64,000 nucleotides of DNA from Viscum album (lineage: Eukaryota; Streptophyta; Magnoliopsida; Santalales; Viscaceae), in the NCBI GenBank assembly GCA_963277665.1, contig OY728133.1, positions 386,397,962 through 386,461,961 on the forward strand, in the 5' to 3' direction. Below are positions 1 to 11,548 of the stretch, one piece after another; positions within the stretch are counted from its first letter, which is position 1; each line of letters begins with the position of its first letter. A model generated the notes under the pieces. That model was not told where the DNA came from. It saw nothing but the letters and a program-made list of their open reading frames with translations, and did no database searches. Made by a program: the position numbers and the translations under genes.

Positions 1-1778
1 GCTTCGTAAGGGATATATGATGATGAAATTAAAAAATTGTTCATAAATACATGAAAATAAATGAAATCGTACTTATTACTCATAAAAATTAATCTCATTA
101 ATATACCTCACAAAATCAAAAGATTTATGAATAAAAAACAGAAATCAAAAATCATATAGGTAACTTATGACAATCATACTTACTTTGTATCTTTTACAGC
201 TACATAGAGAGTTACGTTTGGAATACCCATCATAGTATATTTCATAAATCACATAGTATAAACATTTACATTTACCTCCATCATGTTACCCAACGCATTG
301 GAGAGCTATATCGGGATTAGCTGCCCTAGGATTATAATGGAACCAACCATATACTTTAACAATGCCCAAGAACCATAACATATTCATAAAAAATAAAATA
401 TTTAAATTATTATCATTTCACTCAACCACAATGAATCAATTCAATATATTGAAATATCCAATCCATTTCAAAAACCATTTAAAACATTTAATAAAGATAT
501 TTTTTAATCAAAGTGTCCCATACCACTTCGAATCTTTTAAAGGAATTAACAATTTAAAAAATTAATGCCCATATAAATAAATCCGAAAAACCATTTTAGA
601 AATATAGACATTAATGAGAATGATTTAGAAGAATAAATATTTAAAACATTTAAAACGATTTTGTAGTTAAAGAGTCCCTTACCACTTGAGAAACACTTTA
701 ATAAAAATAATTAAGGAATAAAATTTAACAAACCATATTCAATCATGAGAATAAGGAGATTCATGATATAATGTGTCAAAAAAAATATGCACCATAAAAT
801 TGAATTGGTTTATAACAACAAATAAGTCTCGATGGAATGTGAATTGAGATGAAATTCCTTATAAAGATCATATCTGTATAAAATGAATAAATAAATGACA
901 TAGTTATATGTGAAAAATATAAATACATAAAATATAAATGGATATTAATTTTAAAATAGTTAAAGGTTACTCACAAATATTCTTGGATAAACAAAACCAA
1001 TTACATGGATATTTATCTCAAATGAAATGATTTTGAGTTATGATTTCCCTTAAAATGTTCATATAAATGACTTAAGAATTTATCAATGGGGTGATTATGT
1101 GTTGAAAAATTATATCCAAAAAAAGGGAAGTGTAAATTTCAACATAAATAAATAAATAGTGATTCCACACATATTCAATTCATAATATAATCAATGAATT
1201 ATGTGTAAAACCCAATGAGTGGAAATTGAGTTTAGAATTTCCCGTACGAAAATTCAATAGACTAATGACGTCACATAACAATTCTAAAAATGATATGATG
1301 AGAGAGGAAAGGGTATCTCATAACATGGAAATTAAATTTACATTAATAAGTATATTGAAGAACATATCCAAATATAATGAAATTAAAATTAAAATGCATA
1401 ACATAAAAGAAGTATTTGACTAAAAGGGGTGGGGGAAAGGTTCCCTTACCTTGAGTCCGACTTGTCTCGTTCATTATTTATATTCCGGAATAATATACAT
1501 AGGTTAATTTATAGTTTCTTCATAACATTTTTCAGGTTTTTCATTCATTTTATTTTACTTATCATCATTTTATTAAAATTACATAATTATTTAAGTTCAC
1601 AACGGATTTTTTGTTGATATTCGGTACGTGAGTCAAAATGAACTTGTTATAATTACAAATATTCCATGTTGTAAAAATTACATTATCTCCAGAGTGATAT
1701 TAATGATTCAAATATCATAAATATACATTACTTATATATATATATTTATAATAATACATAATATTTCAAGATAAGATA

Positions 1779-2215
1779 TGAAATGCACCGTTAATGGAGA
1801 AGGTAAGCCGTACATATGCATGAATATTACATTAATTTATTTTTAATATTTAAATGAATTAAATATAAATGACACATAGGTATATAATAATTAAAATATA
1901 ATATCATATTTTATACACTTTACATAAATTCATTGACACCATCCTTTATATGTTCTATGTATAGCATGAACGAGTCATATCACTTTGAGGGGGCGGTAAT
2001 CCCGACATCCTCAAATGAAATTATCTTATTTAACCGTTATGGAAAGGCCTAAAGGCATGATATAAATCAAAAATATAGAAGCATAGATACATTATAAATA
2101 TAATATATATCACATAGAAATATAATTCTATAATAATTTCCACCAAGAGAGGTGGTAGGGTAAAATTGAACAAACATCATTTCGTGAGGCAGTAGTTCGC
2201 CATCCACAAAAACAA
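1779..2215 (-). repeat. Phased motif array in E2 3' LTR (three copies)
   Basis: Three copies of the core ACTACCGYCTCCAYGAARYG-like motif on the minus strand, with their conserved CTACC/TTACC points at about 2195 (CTACTGCCTCACGAAATGATG), 2000 (ATTACCGCCCCCTCAAAGTG) and 1807 (CTTACCTTCTCCATTAACGG). Spacings are about 195 and 193 bp. The DNA between them is AT-rich and poorly conserved between LTRs, while the cores remain readable. Confidence 0.7.
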
Positions 2216-2555
2216 TATTTTCTAAATCCATTTGATGGAGGTGTGTGTGAGTGTATTTTTAATACTTGGAATAAAAGTATAGTAGTATATAAAGGATATT
2301 GGTTTTGTTATAAAACAATTTAATAATTATATTTTATAGGGTTGGAGAAGGAAAATAAATGAAAGACGCTTGAGAGAAGACATTACATCAAATTAGTTAA
2401 TTCCTTTTGATTTAAGCTAAAAGGATTTATTGAGTTGCCTTGTACCCAAGGTAAGGAATATATAAGTAATAGAGGGATTTTGGTATCTTATTTTGGTAGA
2501 TTTTTTTGGAGATAAGGTTCTTGAGAGGTTTGATTAAATGGGCTGGGGTGATGCC

Positions 2556-2563
2556 CTTTTATA
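2556..2563 (-). promoter_or_regulatory. TATA box of E2 3' LTR
   Basis: TATAAAAG on the minus strand inside a conserved pyrimidine-rich block (CTCTTATAAAAGGGC) found at the equivalent place in the other well-preserved LTRs. Inferred core promoter of the LTR; no transcription data. Confidence 0.55.
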
Positions 2564-4415
2564 AGAGGGTGGAGGGGTAATTTAGCATTGTCTTAAACAT
2601 TTATTTTATTATAAACGTATTTTAGATTTCAAAAGGTAAAAAACTCATTTACATAGATGATAATATGAGTATTTTACAAATAGGTTTTACACATGTTAGT
2701 GTGTCAAATTTAACCTTATCATTTAGCTTTAACTATCATTTACCTAACTTTACTCTTACAATGTCTTCTTGTATATTCATACTATATGGTTGATATAGTT
2801 AACATAAAATTCATATAGAACCTAAAGTGGTTCTTTAATTACATTTTAAAAATTTTCTAATTTATATGGCCTAACCTTATATTTGTATTACTGTTATATC
2901 ATTTAATAAAATAATATTTTTCTTAAACTCATTTATGTCAATTTTTATACTATTCATGTCATGGCATTTTAAAAATCTACAACAACATGATTATTTTTGA
3001 GGAAAAATCATTAATTCAAATATAAAAAGTAATAATAATCCATATAATTTTTGTATGTCATAAAAATTTTCAAATTAAATTTATTTTAATATCTATAATC
3101 TCATTTATTTAAATCTTTCATTAATAAGGTAATCACTACATCATCATTGTGTCATAAATAAATTTATTTATTTTATATATAAAAATTATAAATAAAATAC
3201 CATTAAGTATGAAATATTTTTATATTTTTAATGAATATTTATAGTCTAGAATATCACTTATATAATCCTATATAAAAATTATTTTACTAAAAGATACATG
3301 TTTATGTTACATTTTTCTTTACATTAAATTAATTATTTTATAATGTCATTTTCACATCAAAGAGGCTCAATGGGGTCCAAAAATCTACCAAAGGATTCCC
3401 ATGGTCAGATATATATCATCCAATAATAGTATGACACGTTCTAGGGTAGTTTTATATAATTATAACATTATTGTTTACCCATATTTACCAGATTTACCCT
3501 TCAACCATGGTAAATAAAATAATTATTGAAGTTACTATTAATAATGTATAAAAATAAAATCAACCTATTTAAAAAATTTTTAACTCCAAATTAAAAATAT
3601 GGAATCCATTTTTCTAAATTCAAAACACATAATCCGCAAAAATTAATTTAAAATTAATTCATGTGGTCAAAACCAAAAAGAAGGTTTTTAAGAAGTAACA
3701 ACTATCAAAAGATTGACATGTGTTTATATCCAATTTAAAAGTGAAATTACATTTAATGAACAAAATTGGATTAAATGGTAAAAATATAATCCAATTTCAC
3801 TTTAAAACCAATTAAAAGTATAAGATAACTATTTATATAAATTTTATTAAAAGGCAGTTTTGAATTAAAATGCAGTATTTTCCACTATTCTTTAAAAAAT
3901 GAACTTCATTAGAAAAATACAAAAAATTATTCCAAAGTAAATTTTGATGTCCCGATTTTAAAGAATAATATTATTTTTTTAAAATATAACATATAAAAGT
4001 GACAAAAACTATATTTAAAAGGGGTTTTTTATCAAAAGGCAGTAAATCGACCTTTTAAAGAATATTAGAGGCTTTTATGCTTAAAATCAGATTCATTCAT
4101 ATTTTAAGACATCAAAATATGTTGGATAAATGTTAAGACATTTAAAACACATGTATAATAATATTTTAGTTAGCTTTGTTAATTACCTCCAATATAATGA
4201 CTATGTGTTAACTACCATTTAAAATAACAATAATATTATATTATTTTTCGGTATATCTCAATGTTGTGTGCAATGCAAGAATTTCGAGAAACCCCTTGTT
4301 TCATGTCGTGTATGCAATCAAAAAAATCATCCCATTTAACATAAAATTAATATCTTACTCATAATTTTTAGTATAAATTAAAAAGTATTATTCTATAAAT
4401 ATCTGGGTCGTTACA

Positions 4416-4429
4416 TCCTTCCCCCTTTT
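4416..4429 (-). other. E2 polypurine tract
   Basis: Minus strand reads AAAAGGGGGAAGGA directly before the LTR start TGTAAC. The E1 equivalent (11549-11563) reads AAAAGGGGGGAAGGA. This primes plus-strand DNA synthesis in LTR elements and fixes the orientation of E2. Confidence 0.85.
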
Positions 4430-4509
4430 GGAAATCGCGTCATCTATATTTTAAAATTGATCTCAGAAACATCATTGAAAGTCTCACATCAGAAAAAGAG
4501 TCAATAAAA

Positions 4510-4514
4510 CTATC
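4510..4514. repeat. Target-site duplication of E1, left copy
   Basis: CTATC immediately before the E1 5' LTR. The same five bases follow the E1 3' LTR at 16087-16091. Five bp is the usual duplication length for gypsy integrases. Confidence 0.85.
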
Positions 4515-6138
4515 TGTAACACCCCAGGTAAATAAATAATATGACATTTTCATATTTATCCATATTTTTGAATAAAATATTTATATTACTTTAAAGGGGA
4601 TTCTATGCTCGATGGCGTACCCAACACGCAACAACGAGTTTCTTTCGAATCATACGTTGCACTCTAATAACAAAATAATATTATTTTAAATGGTAGTTAA
4701 TGCCTAGTCGTTGTAATGCTGGGATTGAATAAAACTAACTAAAAAATTATTATGTATGTTTGTCAAGTATTTTTACTTTTTACAATAAATGTTAGAGGAT
4801 TAAAAATGCGAATGAATCCAATTTTAAGCGTAAACATTCTAATATTCTTTAAAAGGTCGATTAACCGCATTTTGATGGCGAACCTCTTTTAAATACACTT
4901 TTTGAAAATTTTATGTGTTATATTTGAAAAAATAAAATTATTCTTTAGAATCGGGACCTCAAAATTTACTTTGTGTAAATTTTTGGTATTTTTCCGATAA
5001 GGTTTATTTTTAATGAATAGTGAAAAATGTTGTATTTTAATTCAAAACCACTTTTTAATATAATTTACTTATATGATTATATTATCTTTTTAATTTTTTT
5101 TAAAGTTAAATTAGAATATATTATTACCATTTAATCCAATAGTGGTCATTAGAGTTAATTTCACTTTGAAATTGGACTTAAACTAATGTCAATCTTTTAA
5201 TAGATATTGTTACTTAAAAACACGCTATTTGTTTTGACAGCGGAAATTAATTATTAAATTAATTAATGAAACTTATATGTTTTGAATTTTGTTAAATATA
5301 TATCATTTTTGAATTCAGAATATCAAATATAGATTAGGGTGAATTTTTGGTAATTTTCTGAAAAACTTCAATTTTTGATGAATAGTGAAACCACTAAGTG
5401 GTAGTTTAAAAACTGATTTTTCGTTTAAATGAAATTTCACCACTTCTGTGATTTGAATTTCAAAAATCCAACATACATTTTTTTCATTAGGATGTAAAAT
5501 CTGGTTCAATGGGATTAAAAAAAATTGGTGAATAGTACCTTTTAAGTTTTGAATCACGATTAGAGGTAATTAGTGTAATTTAAGGTAAAAATAATGTTTT
5601 AATAATATGAATTGTCCTAGAAACATGTCCTACCCTCATTTTATGTGTCATGGAAGACCAATAAAATCCATGGGTCAACTTGGGGACCCCATTGATCCAC
5701 TTTGGTTGGAAAATGACACAAATAACTTTTTATTTAATGTTAAAATAAAAATTTCACAAGCATGAGTTGTTTTACTAAAACAATTTTTAAATAGGGTTAT
5801 ACAAGTCATATTTTTTACTATAAATATTCATTAGAAAGATAAAAGTATTTCATACATCATGATAGTTTTTTTATAATTTTTAGATATTAAATAAAATAAA
5901 TTATTTATGACATCATGATGATGCAGCGATTACCTAATTAAAAAAGGATTTAAATAAAATGAAAAGATAATTTTATAAAAATAACATAAACTTGACTAAA
6001 AACTTATTGGATGAGTATATTTCGAACCCTTACCACCTTATCCTCGAAATACATCAATGCGGGACCTTTAAAATCCGAAACTCATTTGAAAATAAAGTAA
6101 CATTTTGTAACCTTCCAAGAGTGCCCATCCTCTCCTCT

Positions 6139-6146
6139 TATAAAAG
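6139..6146 (+). promoter_or_regulatory. TATA box of E1 5' LTR
   Basis: TATAAAAG within CCTCTTATAAAAGGCCCCC. The surrounding pyrimidine-rich stretch is the GC-richest part of the LTR and is well conserved in the 3' LTR (13193-13200). An ORF of 142 codons that overlaps it (5992-6420) is judged a by-product of this conserved promoter and leader, not a gene. Confidence 0.6.
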
Positions 6147-6494
6147 GCCCCCTCTTCTACCACCATACCCACACCTCTCAAGCTTTTGGATCAGCCAGAC
6201 CCTTCTTATTTTGTCTCTCCACATCCCTCTCTTACTCCTAGAAGCCTCACTTTGGGCAGAGGTCTTCCCAATGAAGCCTTTGAGCTCAAATCAAAGAGAG
6301 ATACCTGATTTTAAGGTAATGTCTTCACTTGTGTTCTTTTGTTTAATTTTGTTTATCCAACGCCCTAAACTCTTTTTATTCGTCTATTTTGTAACAAATA
6401 CAGTATCTTCAATATACTAGGATGTTTTTATAATAAGTATTTGAGCTACACATACACACACCTACATCTAATGGTTAAAGAACATACTGTTTCT

Positions 6495-6912
6495 GTGGAT
6501 GGTGAATTTATGCCTCACGAAATGATGATTGTTCAATATTCTTTTAACACCCTCAAAGGTGGCCATTAAGATGTCACTATATTTATTTATGATATATAAT
6601 ATTTTTATGTTTTACTTAAGATTCTATATTTTTCATTCATGGCATACCTTTATGGTTTCCATTATGGTTAAACGCGATATCTTCATTTTAGGAAGTGCGG
6701 ACTACCGCCGCCTCAAAGTGATTTGATTCATTAATACAATATGTGGTATGTATAAAGGATAGATTTAATCATATTATATATGATAAAATACTGGAATTAT
6801 AATACTATTATATATCATTATGTTTTAATTCCATTAAATAAGAAATAGAAATTGAAGTAGCGTTAATGCGTACGTATAGCTTACCGTCTCCATGAGCGGT
6901 GCATTTCATTTC
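6495..6912 (+). repeat. Phased motif array in E1 5' LTR (three copies)
   Basis: Three related cores: TTTATGCCTCACGAAATGATG from 6507, CTACCGCCGCCTCAAAGTG from 6702, and TTACCGTCTCCATGAGCGG from 6881, the last preceded by TGCGTACGTA. Spacings are 195 and 179 bp. They look like remnants of tandem units of about 190 bp in which only the core has resisted change. Confidence 0.7.
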
Positions 6913-6955
6913 TCACCTCTAAATGTTATGTAATATTATAAATGCATGTATATGA

Positions 6956-7013
6956 TGGATATATATGATATATATATGATATATATATATTATATATATA
7001 TATTATATATAAA
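6956..7013. repeat. TA/GATATA microsatellite
   Basis: Run of GATATATAT and TATATA units. The 3' LTR has a much shorter version near 14015-14040, so its length changed after insertion. Confidence 0.8.
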
Positions 7014-7259
7014 TAATGAATATAATTCTGGATATAATATATATTTTACCACATGAACAACTTGTAATTATAAAGAGTTTATTTTTTGACTCAAGTAGCA
7101 ATAATCTACAAAACGACCATTATTAACTTAAATAATTACATAGTGTTAATAGAATAGTATTAAGTTGTATAAAAGGAATAATGAACATGAAAAGGGTTCT
7201 TGAGGAAGTATAAATTAACTCAAGTTTATTATTCATGAGGTTAAAGAACGATCGAGTCA

Positions 7260-8040
7260 AGTTGGACTTGAGGTAAGGGAACCTACCCCTCTGTTTCTTT
7301 TTAAGTACACTCTTTTATGTATTTTCTTTTTAAGATCATATTTCTTATGATTGGGATGTTATTTTATATTCCTCTTGCTGTAAATTTTATGTTAATATGA
7401 TGATAGACCCTATTTGTTCTCATCAATCCATTTTTGGATGTTTTATGTGGCGTTGTTCGGCTGCCGAGTTTTTGAAAGGGATTTTCATCCCACTTTTATC
7501 CCAATGAGATTTATGCTACTTTTACCACCATTTCAATTGAGTGGTATATGTACATCCAATTATTCTAATATTTTTGTAATATAATTTCGTTTATGATTAT
7601 TTACATCAATGTTGTATTGTCCTTCTTTCATGGGGTGTATGCTTCAAAAGATACCTGAGTCGGTAAGGGAACTTTTCACCCTCCTCTTTTCAAAAGACTT
7701 ATTTTGTTGGGACATTTAATTTACATATTGTAATGTTGGGATATGTTCTTATATATCCTTATTGATGTAAATTTTATGTACAAGTGATGAGATTCCCTTT
7801 TTAGCTCTCATCAACTCATTTTTTGAATTTTAAAGTGACGCCGTTAGGCTGTCGAATTTTACCAAGGGAACTTCTTAACCCCATTTCGATTTCTTTGGGT
7901 TCAACATGTAGTTATTGAATATTTCCTCCATTGAATATGAGTGAATGAACTTTTAATGTTTTATACTTAATATCCACTTATATTGGGTGTATTTATATGT
8001 GTCACACATATTTATGACATTGATTTATCCTTAATTTAAG
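7260..8040 (+). repeat. Two tandem diverged ~390-bp units inside E1 5' LTR
   Basis: Two anchors repeat at the same offset: GGTAAGGGA at 7272 and 7662 (390 bp), and CTGCCGAGTTTT at 7461 with CTGTCGAATTTT at 7849 (388 bp). Between them the order AATGTTGGGATAT...GTAAATTTTATG...CTCATCAA is also shared. An internal duplication of the LTR, well diverged, so older than this insertion. Confidence 0.7.
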
Positions 8041-8577
8041 GGTACCTTCTTTACCGGGGATTTCATCTCATTTTACATCTCTACTGAGACTTCATTTTTT
8101 TTATGCACCAATTAAGTCTTATATGGTGTATATACTATCCTTTGGATTATTATATCATGAATTCCTTTATTCTCATGATATTATAAAGTTCTGATTAAAT
8201 GTTATTCCTCAATTATTGTATTCAAGTGTCTCATTTTCTTAAAAACCCTTTAACTAAAATATTGTTTTAAATATTTTAATGATTTATTATTATAAATATT
8301 TATCGTTAATATCCATGTTTTCAAAATGGTTTTAAGGATTTTTTTTTAAATATGGATATTAATGGTTTAGAATTTTAAAAGATTCAAAGTGTTATGGGAA
8401 ACATTGATTCAATGATCTCTTTATTAAATTTTTTAAATGGTTTTGAAAATGGTTTTTAGAATGGATTAATTATTTCAATATCTTAAAAAGTTATATGTGG
8501 AAATGTTATATTTCCTTTATTATTAAGTAATGTGCTGTGATTATGTTATAGTTCTTGGGCATTTTTTATGAAGACGG

Positions 8578-8650
8578 GTGGTTCCATGATAAACTAAGGG
8601 CGGGTGAGCCCGATATAGCTCTCCAATGCATTGGGTAATGCGAAGGAGTT
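8578..8650 (+). repeat. Conserved island near the LTR end
   Basis: Block with GTGAGCCCGATATAGCTCTC followed by CAATGCATTGGGTAA. Recognisable in E2 (about 300-325 and 19130-19190, minus), E4 (40530-40575), E6 (about 54690-54740) and E8 (60160-60180, minus), although the surrounding LTR has drifted. Function unknown. Confidence 0.6.
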
Positions 8651-9190
8651 AAACATTAAGGTTTCTCCAAAGAGATTTAGGGAATATACCATGATGGGTA
8701 TTCCAAACGTAACCAAGAGGGTTATTCCCTACATAAGAATGTTATGAATGCCTCAATTTACCTTTATGCCTTAGGATTTCTATGATTTATTCATGATTTG
8801 AGGAGGTATGTTAAAATGCTTATGTTTTATGAGTAAAGTACGATTTCATACATGGACTAATGTTTTCTTTTCGTACTTTTATATTCCTTACTGACCTTTT
8901 TATGCTCATCCTAGGTTTTTGAAATTTTTTTCATAGGTCAAGGGAAAGGTTCATGTTATGATGATAGTGTCAAGGAAGTGTCAAGAAAGAATCCATGTTT
9001 TATTTTATATATGTTTCTGTTGATGGGGAAAAATGAATACTATCTTTTATGTTACCACTTTGTTTAAATGAGGAATGTAAATCATGATTTATGATCTAAT
9101 TCTCTAAAACTCTAAACCTGAAAAGATCCTCAATGTGAATTATTCATTTAATTCAATATTAAGTAAGGTTTAAGGTTGGTGCCTTATAGT

Positions 9191-9202
9191 TGGTATCATA
9201 GG
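9191..9202 (+). other. E1 primer-binding site (initiator-Met tRNA)
   Basis: TGGTATCATAGG, two bases after the LTR end. The plant initiator-Met primer site is TGGTATCAGAGC; two or three positions have changed. The sister element E2 keeps TGGTATCAGAG. Confidence 0.85.
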
Positions 9203-9417
9203 TCGGTTTAGATAACTTTAGAGGTTAGAGTGTTGTTTAAGAAAAAGTGACAAGTTGTGTATAACCACAATGGTTAGTATATTAGATGGAGTCATCATTT
9301 TTTTAATGTTAGAATGAGTTTGAGATAACTTGAATAAGTATATCTTGGTGTTTTCTTCATCTTTTTTATTTGATGATTTTACTAATATACTCACACTGAC
9401 CTTTTTGGTTTTAGTAA

Positions 9418-9981
9418 ATGGCTGGATCTTGCAGGAACAAAAGTAACAATGGATTTGAAGAAAACTATGACGGTTTTTTGAAAGAACAACTGAATGATAT
9501 GGGATCTATAATGAGAACTCTTGTGGTTATCCTCAACCAACTATCTGGAGTCATGATTGACCACCTGAACCTTAGTGACTTTTATAAGGCCTTGTATATG
9601 GAAGAAACAAATCCCTACAGAAGTTCAGGTAATAATCATAATGGTAAGTTTGTTAAAAAACATATGTGTCAAATATGTGGAAACAAACACATAGAAAAAT
9701 GTTTCAAAGGGACAGAAAGATTCTATAGATGTGGAAATGAAGGTCGTAAAGCAAGAACCTGCCATGGAAAAAGGAAGCATCTAGTTGACTCTAGGAAAGG
9801 GAAAGAAGATATTTCTGAAGGATCAATTGAATGTTTTAAATGTGGTGTTCATGGTCATTATGAAAACACATTTCCTATGATGAAGTTTCGGGAATGGGGT
9901 CACCAAGATCGTATGAATATTCATTTACCAATACCTAATGCCATTCCGATTGAGGATGAAGAAACTGACAATGAAGAATGA
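9418..9981 (+). CDS. Short gag-like zinc-knuckle protein of E1
   Basis: An uninterrupted 187-codon ORF, the only plausible reading frame of E1. It starts 227 bases after the primer-binding site, where a gag is expected. Residues 1-80 have no motif I recognise and are too short for a full capsid domain. Residues 84-152 carry three nucleocapsid-type CCHC knuckles in different states: C84, C87, H91, C95 (spacing CX2CX3HX3C); a second with F102 and R110 in place of Cys and His; a third with F152 in place of the last Cys. The tail is acidic (EDEETDNEE). CCHC knuckles bind genomic RNA for packaging in gypsy gag proteins; with two of three damaged, activity is doubtful. The E2 copy has lost this start codon. 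Family assignment is firm, function is inference. Confidence 0.6.
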   Translation: MAGSCRNKSNNGFEENYDGFLKEQLNDMGSIMRTLVVILNQLSGVMIDHLNLSDFYKALYMEETNPYRSSGNNHNGKFVKKHMCQICGNKHIEKCFKGTERFYRCGNEGRKARTCHGKRKHLVDSRKGKEDISEGSIECFKCGVHGHYENTFPMMKFREWGHQDRMNIHLPIPNAIPIEDEETDNEE

Positions 9982-10479
9982 ATGGTATGGATTATTTCTT
10001 AACATATGTTTTCCTATTATTGGAATCTTAGGATATGATTCATGATTTTGTTTGTAGGAAAGAAGTATTTCATAATAAGTTGAAAGGAATGGATAATGGA
10101 TCATGAAGAATGTTGAATGAGTAAGAAGTCATCATATAAGGGATTCAAGAGTTATGGTAGATTTTAGGAGGGTGAAATTCATAGATGTATTAAGTCTCTT
10201 TTGATGATGGGGTTACATTAGAAGACTTTATATAGTAACACTGATGTTTTATATACGAAAATTTTATTCAAGGAATAATTATCCTTTATTTGGTGGATAT
10301 AGTTATAAAGACACATTTGGGCTTATGTGATCCTTGAATTTGAGGCAATTACTGGTTAATACATTTTGGGATGCAAAATGGAAGTTATTAGATAACCTTT
10401 GTGGTTAAAATATGTTATGTTTATTTTTGATGAATTTATCTCTTTTTGAGGAATGCTATAAAATTTTATTGTTTTTGAA

Positions 10480-10600
10480 ATGGGACAACACGCAGACCAT
10501 GTGACAACCCATCGCGTTGGACGAAGCTGCGGGAATCAAACCCACAACCAAAGTGCAAGTGGTATTTATCGCCTACCACTGGACTACGTGAACTACCTGG
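10480..10600 (-). repeat. tRNA-derived SINE-like segment in E1 interior
   Basis: On the minus strand it contains an A-box-like GTAGTCCAGTGGTAGGCGAT (10586-10567) and a B-box-like GGGTTTGATTCCC (10542-10530), with a T-arm-like stem GTGGG/CCCGC around a 7-base loop. These are the two internal RNA polymerase III promoter boxes of tRNA genes and tRNA-derived SINEs. The same segment, better preserved, lies at the equivalent site of E2 (17150-17270). It is antisense to the retrotransposon in both. The anticodon part does not fold convincingly, so a SINE or tRNA relic is more likely than a tRNA gene. Confidence 0.65.
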
Positions 10601-11548
10601 TTAGTTTTAATGATTCTTTTTAGTTATATGATTTTATTAATTTAGAGTAAGTTGATTTTTGGTTGTCAATGTAAATGATTAGCCTATCATGGAGGATATG
10701 TGATTAGGTTAATTACTTTTCAGTATGAGACTGTAAGATTAACTGATGTTATTTTGGAGAAAAATGTTAAAATTTATCTTAGGAGACTATGTGATAAAAT
10801 CCTTCAGATAATTGGGTTTCAATCTTAGTTTTTTTTAATTTGTATAATTTTATGTATAGATTTTTATTGAATGGACTTTGTTGATCTTTGGGTTTTTTTT
10901 TGACAAATTTTGGAGATTAAGAATATATTTGTTTTATAATGGATTATCCTTTTTGGGTATTATTTGATCTCATACTTACCTTTTTGGTTTTAGTTTTGGA
11001 TAAGGTCTAAATACATGGGAATTATATAGTTCTCTTTTGTGGATTAGGTGATTCACTAGAAGTTAATTATATCTCTCTTAATGTGAACAAGTGATCCCAA
11101 ATACCCGCCTTTTGGAGAAAATATGAGTTTGTGTAAGAAATCTAGAAAAAATTGAAAGTCAACATGACAATTAAGTATGCTTCCTTATGTTTTAGTTAAA
11201 ATCATAAATAAATTACTCAATGAAAAGTAACATAAAACAAAAATGTTGTCTGTTAATTTTTCCTACTGGGGAATCAAATACCGTTTAACCCATCACAAGT
11301 TTGTGATTTTCTTATTGTTAACTTTCTCCTAGAAATGTTTACTATCACTATCCATCAGAACATGACCCTTTGTTTTTTCCTCCATATCCATATTTTCATA
11401 CTTGAAATCCTAGTATGGGTTAACTCGGGTGACATTTGTACTTCTCTCCCATTCTTTTAATGTGATAGTTTTACCGACACTTGTTCCGATGTGGGATTTT
11501 CAATGATGCTTCCAAGACCAATTTTAAAATTGCGAGGACGCAATTCCC

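Larger units (their letters stand above)
1..4415 (-). repeat. E2 3' LTR (right-truncated by window edge)
   Basis: On the minus strand this reads as the same sequence as 23239-18545 and, more distantly, 4515-9188. It begins TGTAACGACC at 4415, directly after a polypurine tract, so it is the 3' LTR. Landmarks on the minus strand: TATAAAAG at 2563-2556, three phased motif copies around 2195, 2000 and 1807, a GGTAAGGGAACC block near 1457-1440, and the GAGCTATATCGGG island near 325-300. Position 1 corresponds to about 18835 in the 5' LTR, so some 300 bp are missing. The short ORFs inside it are chance openings. Confidence 0.9.
4515..9188 (+). repeat. E1 5' LTR
   Basis: Starts TGTAACACCCC and ends CCTTATA, followed by GT and the primer-binding site. 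The terminus is TG...TA rather than the usual TG...CA; the homologous ends of E6 and E8 are TACA. Internal landmarks: TATA box 6139-6146, phased motif array 6507-6905, AT microsatellite 6957-7012, two tandem units of about 390 bp from 7260 to about 8040, and the GAGCCCGATATAGCTCTCC island at 8607-8625. Compared with the E2 LTRs it carries roughly 250 extra bp around 5290-5545. Confidence 0.9.

Noticed and set aside
5992..6420. 142-codon ORF, the second longest in the window
   Set aside because: It lies across the LTR promoter and leader, and its equivalent in the 3' LTR (13175-13462) has a different start and frame extent. Similarity reflects LTR conservation, not coding.
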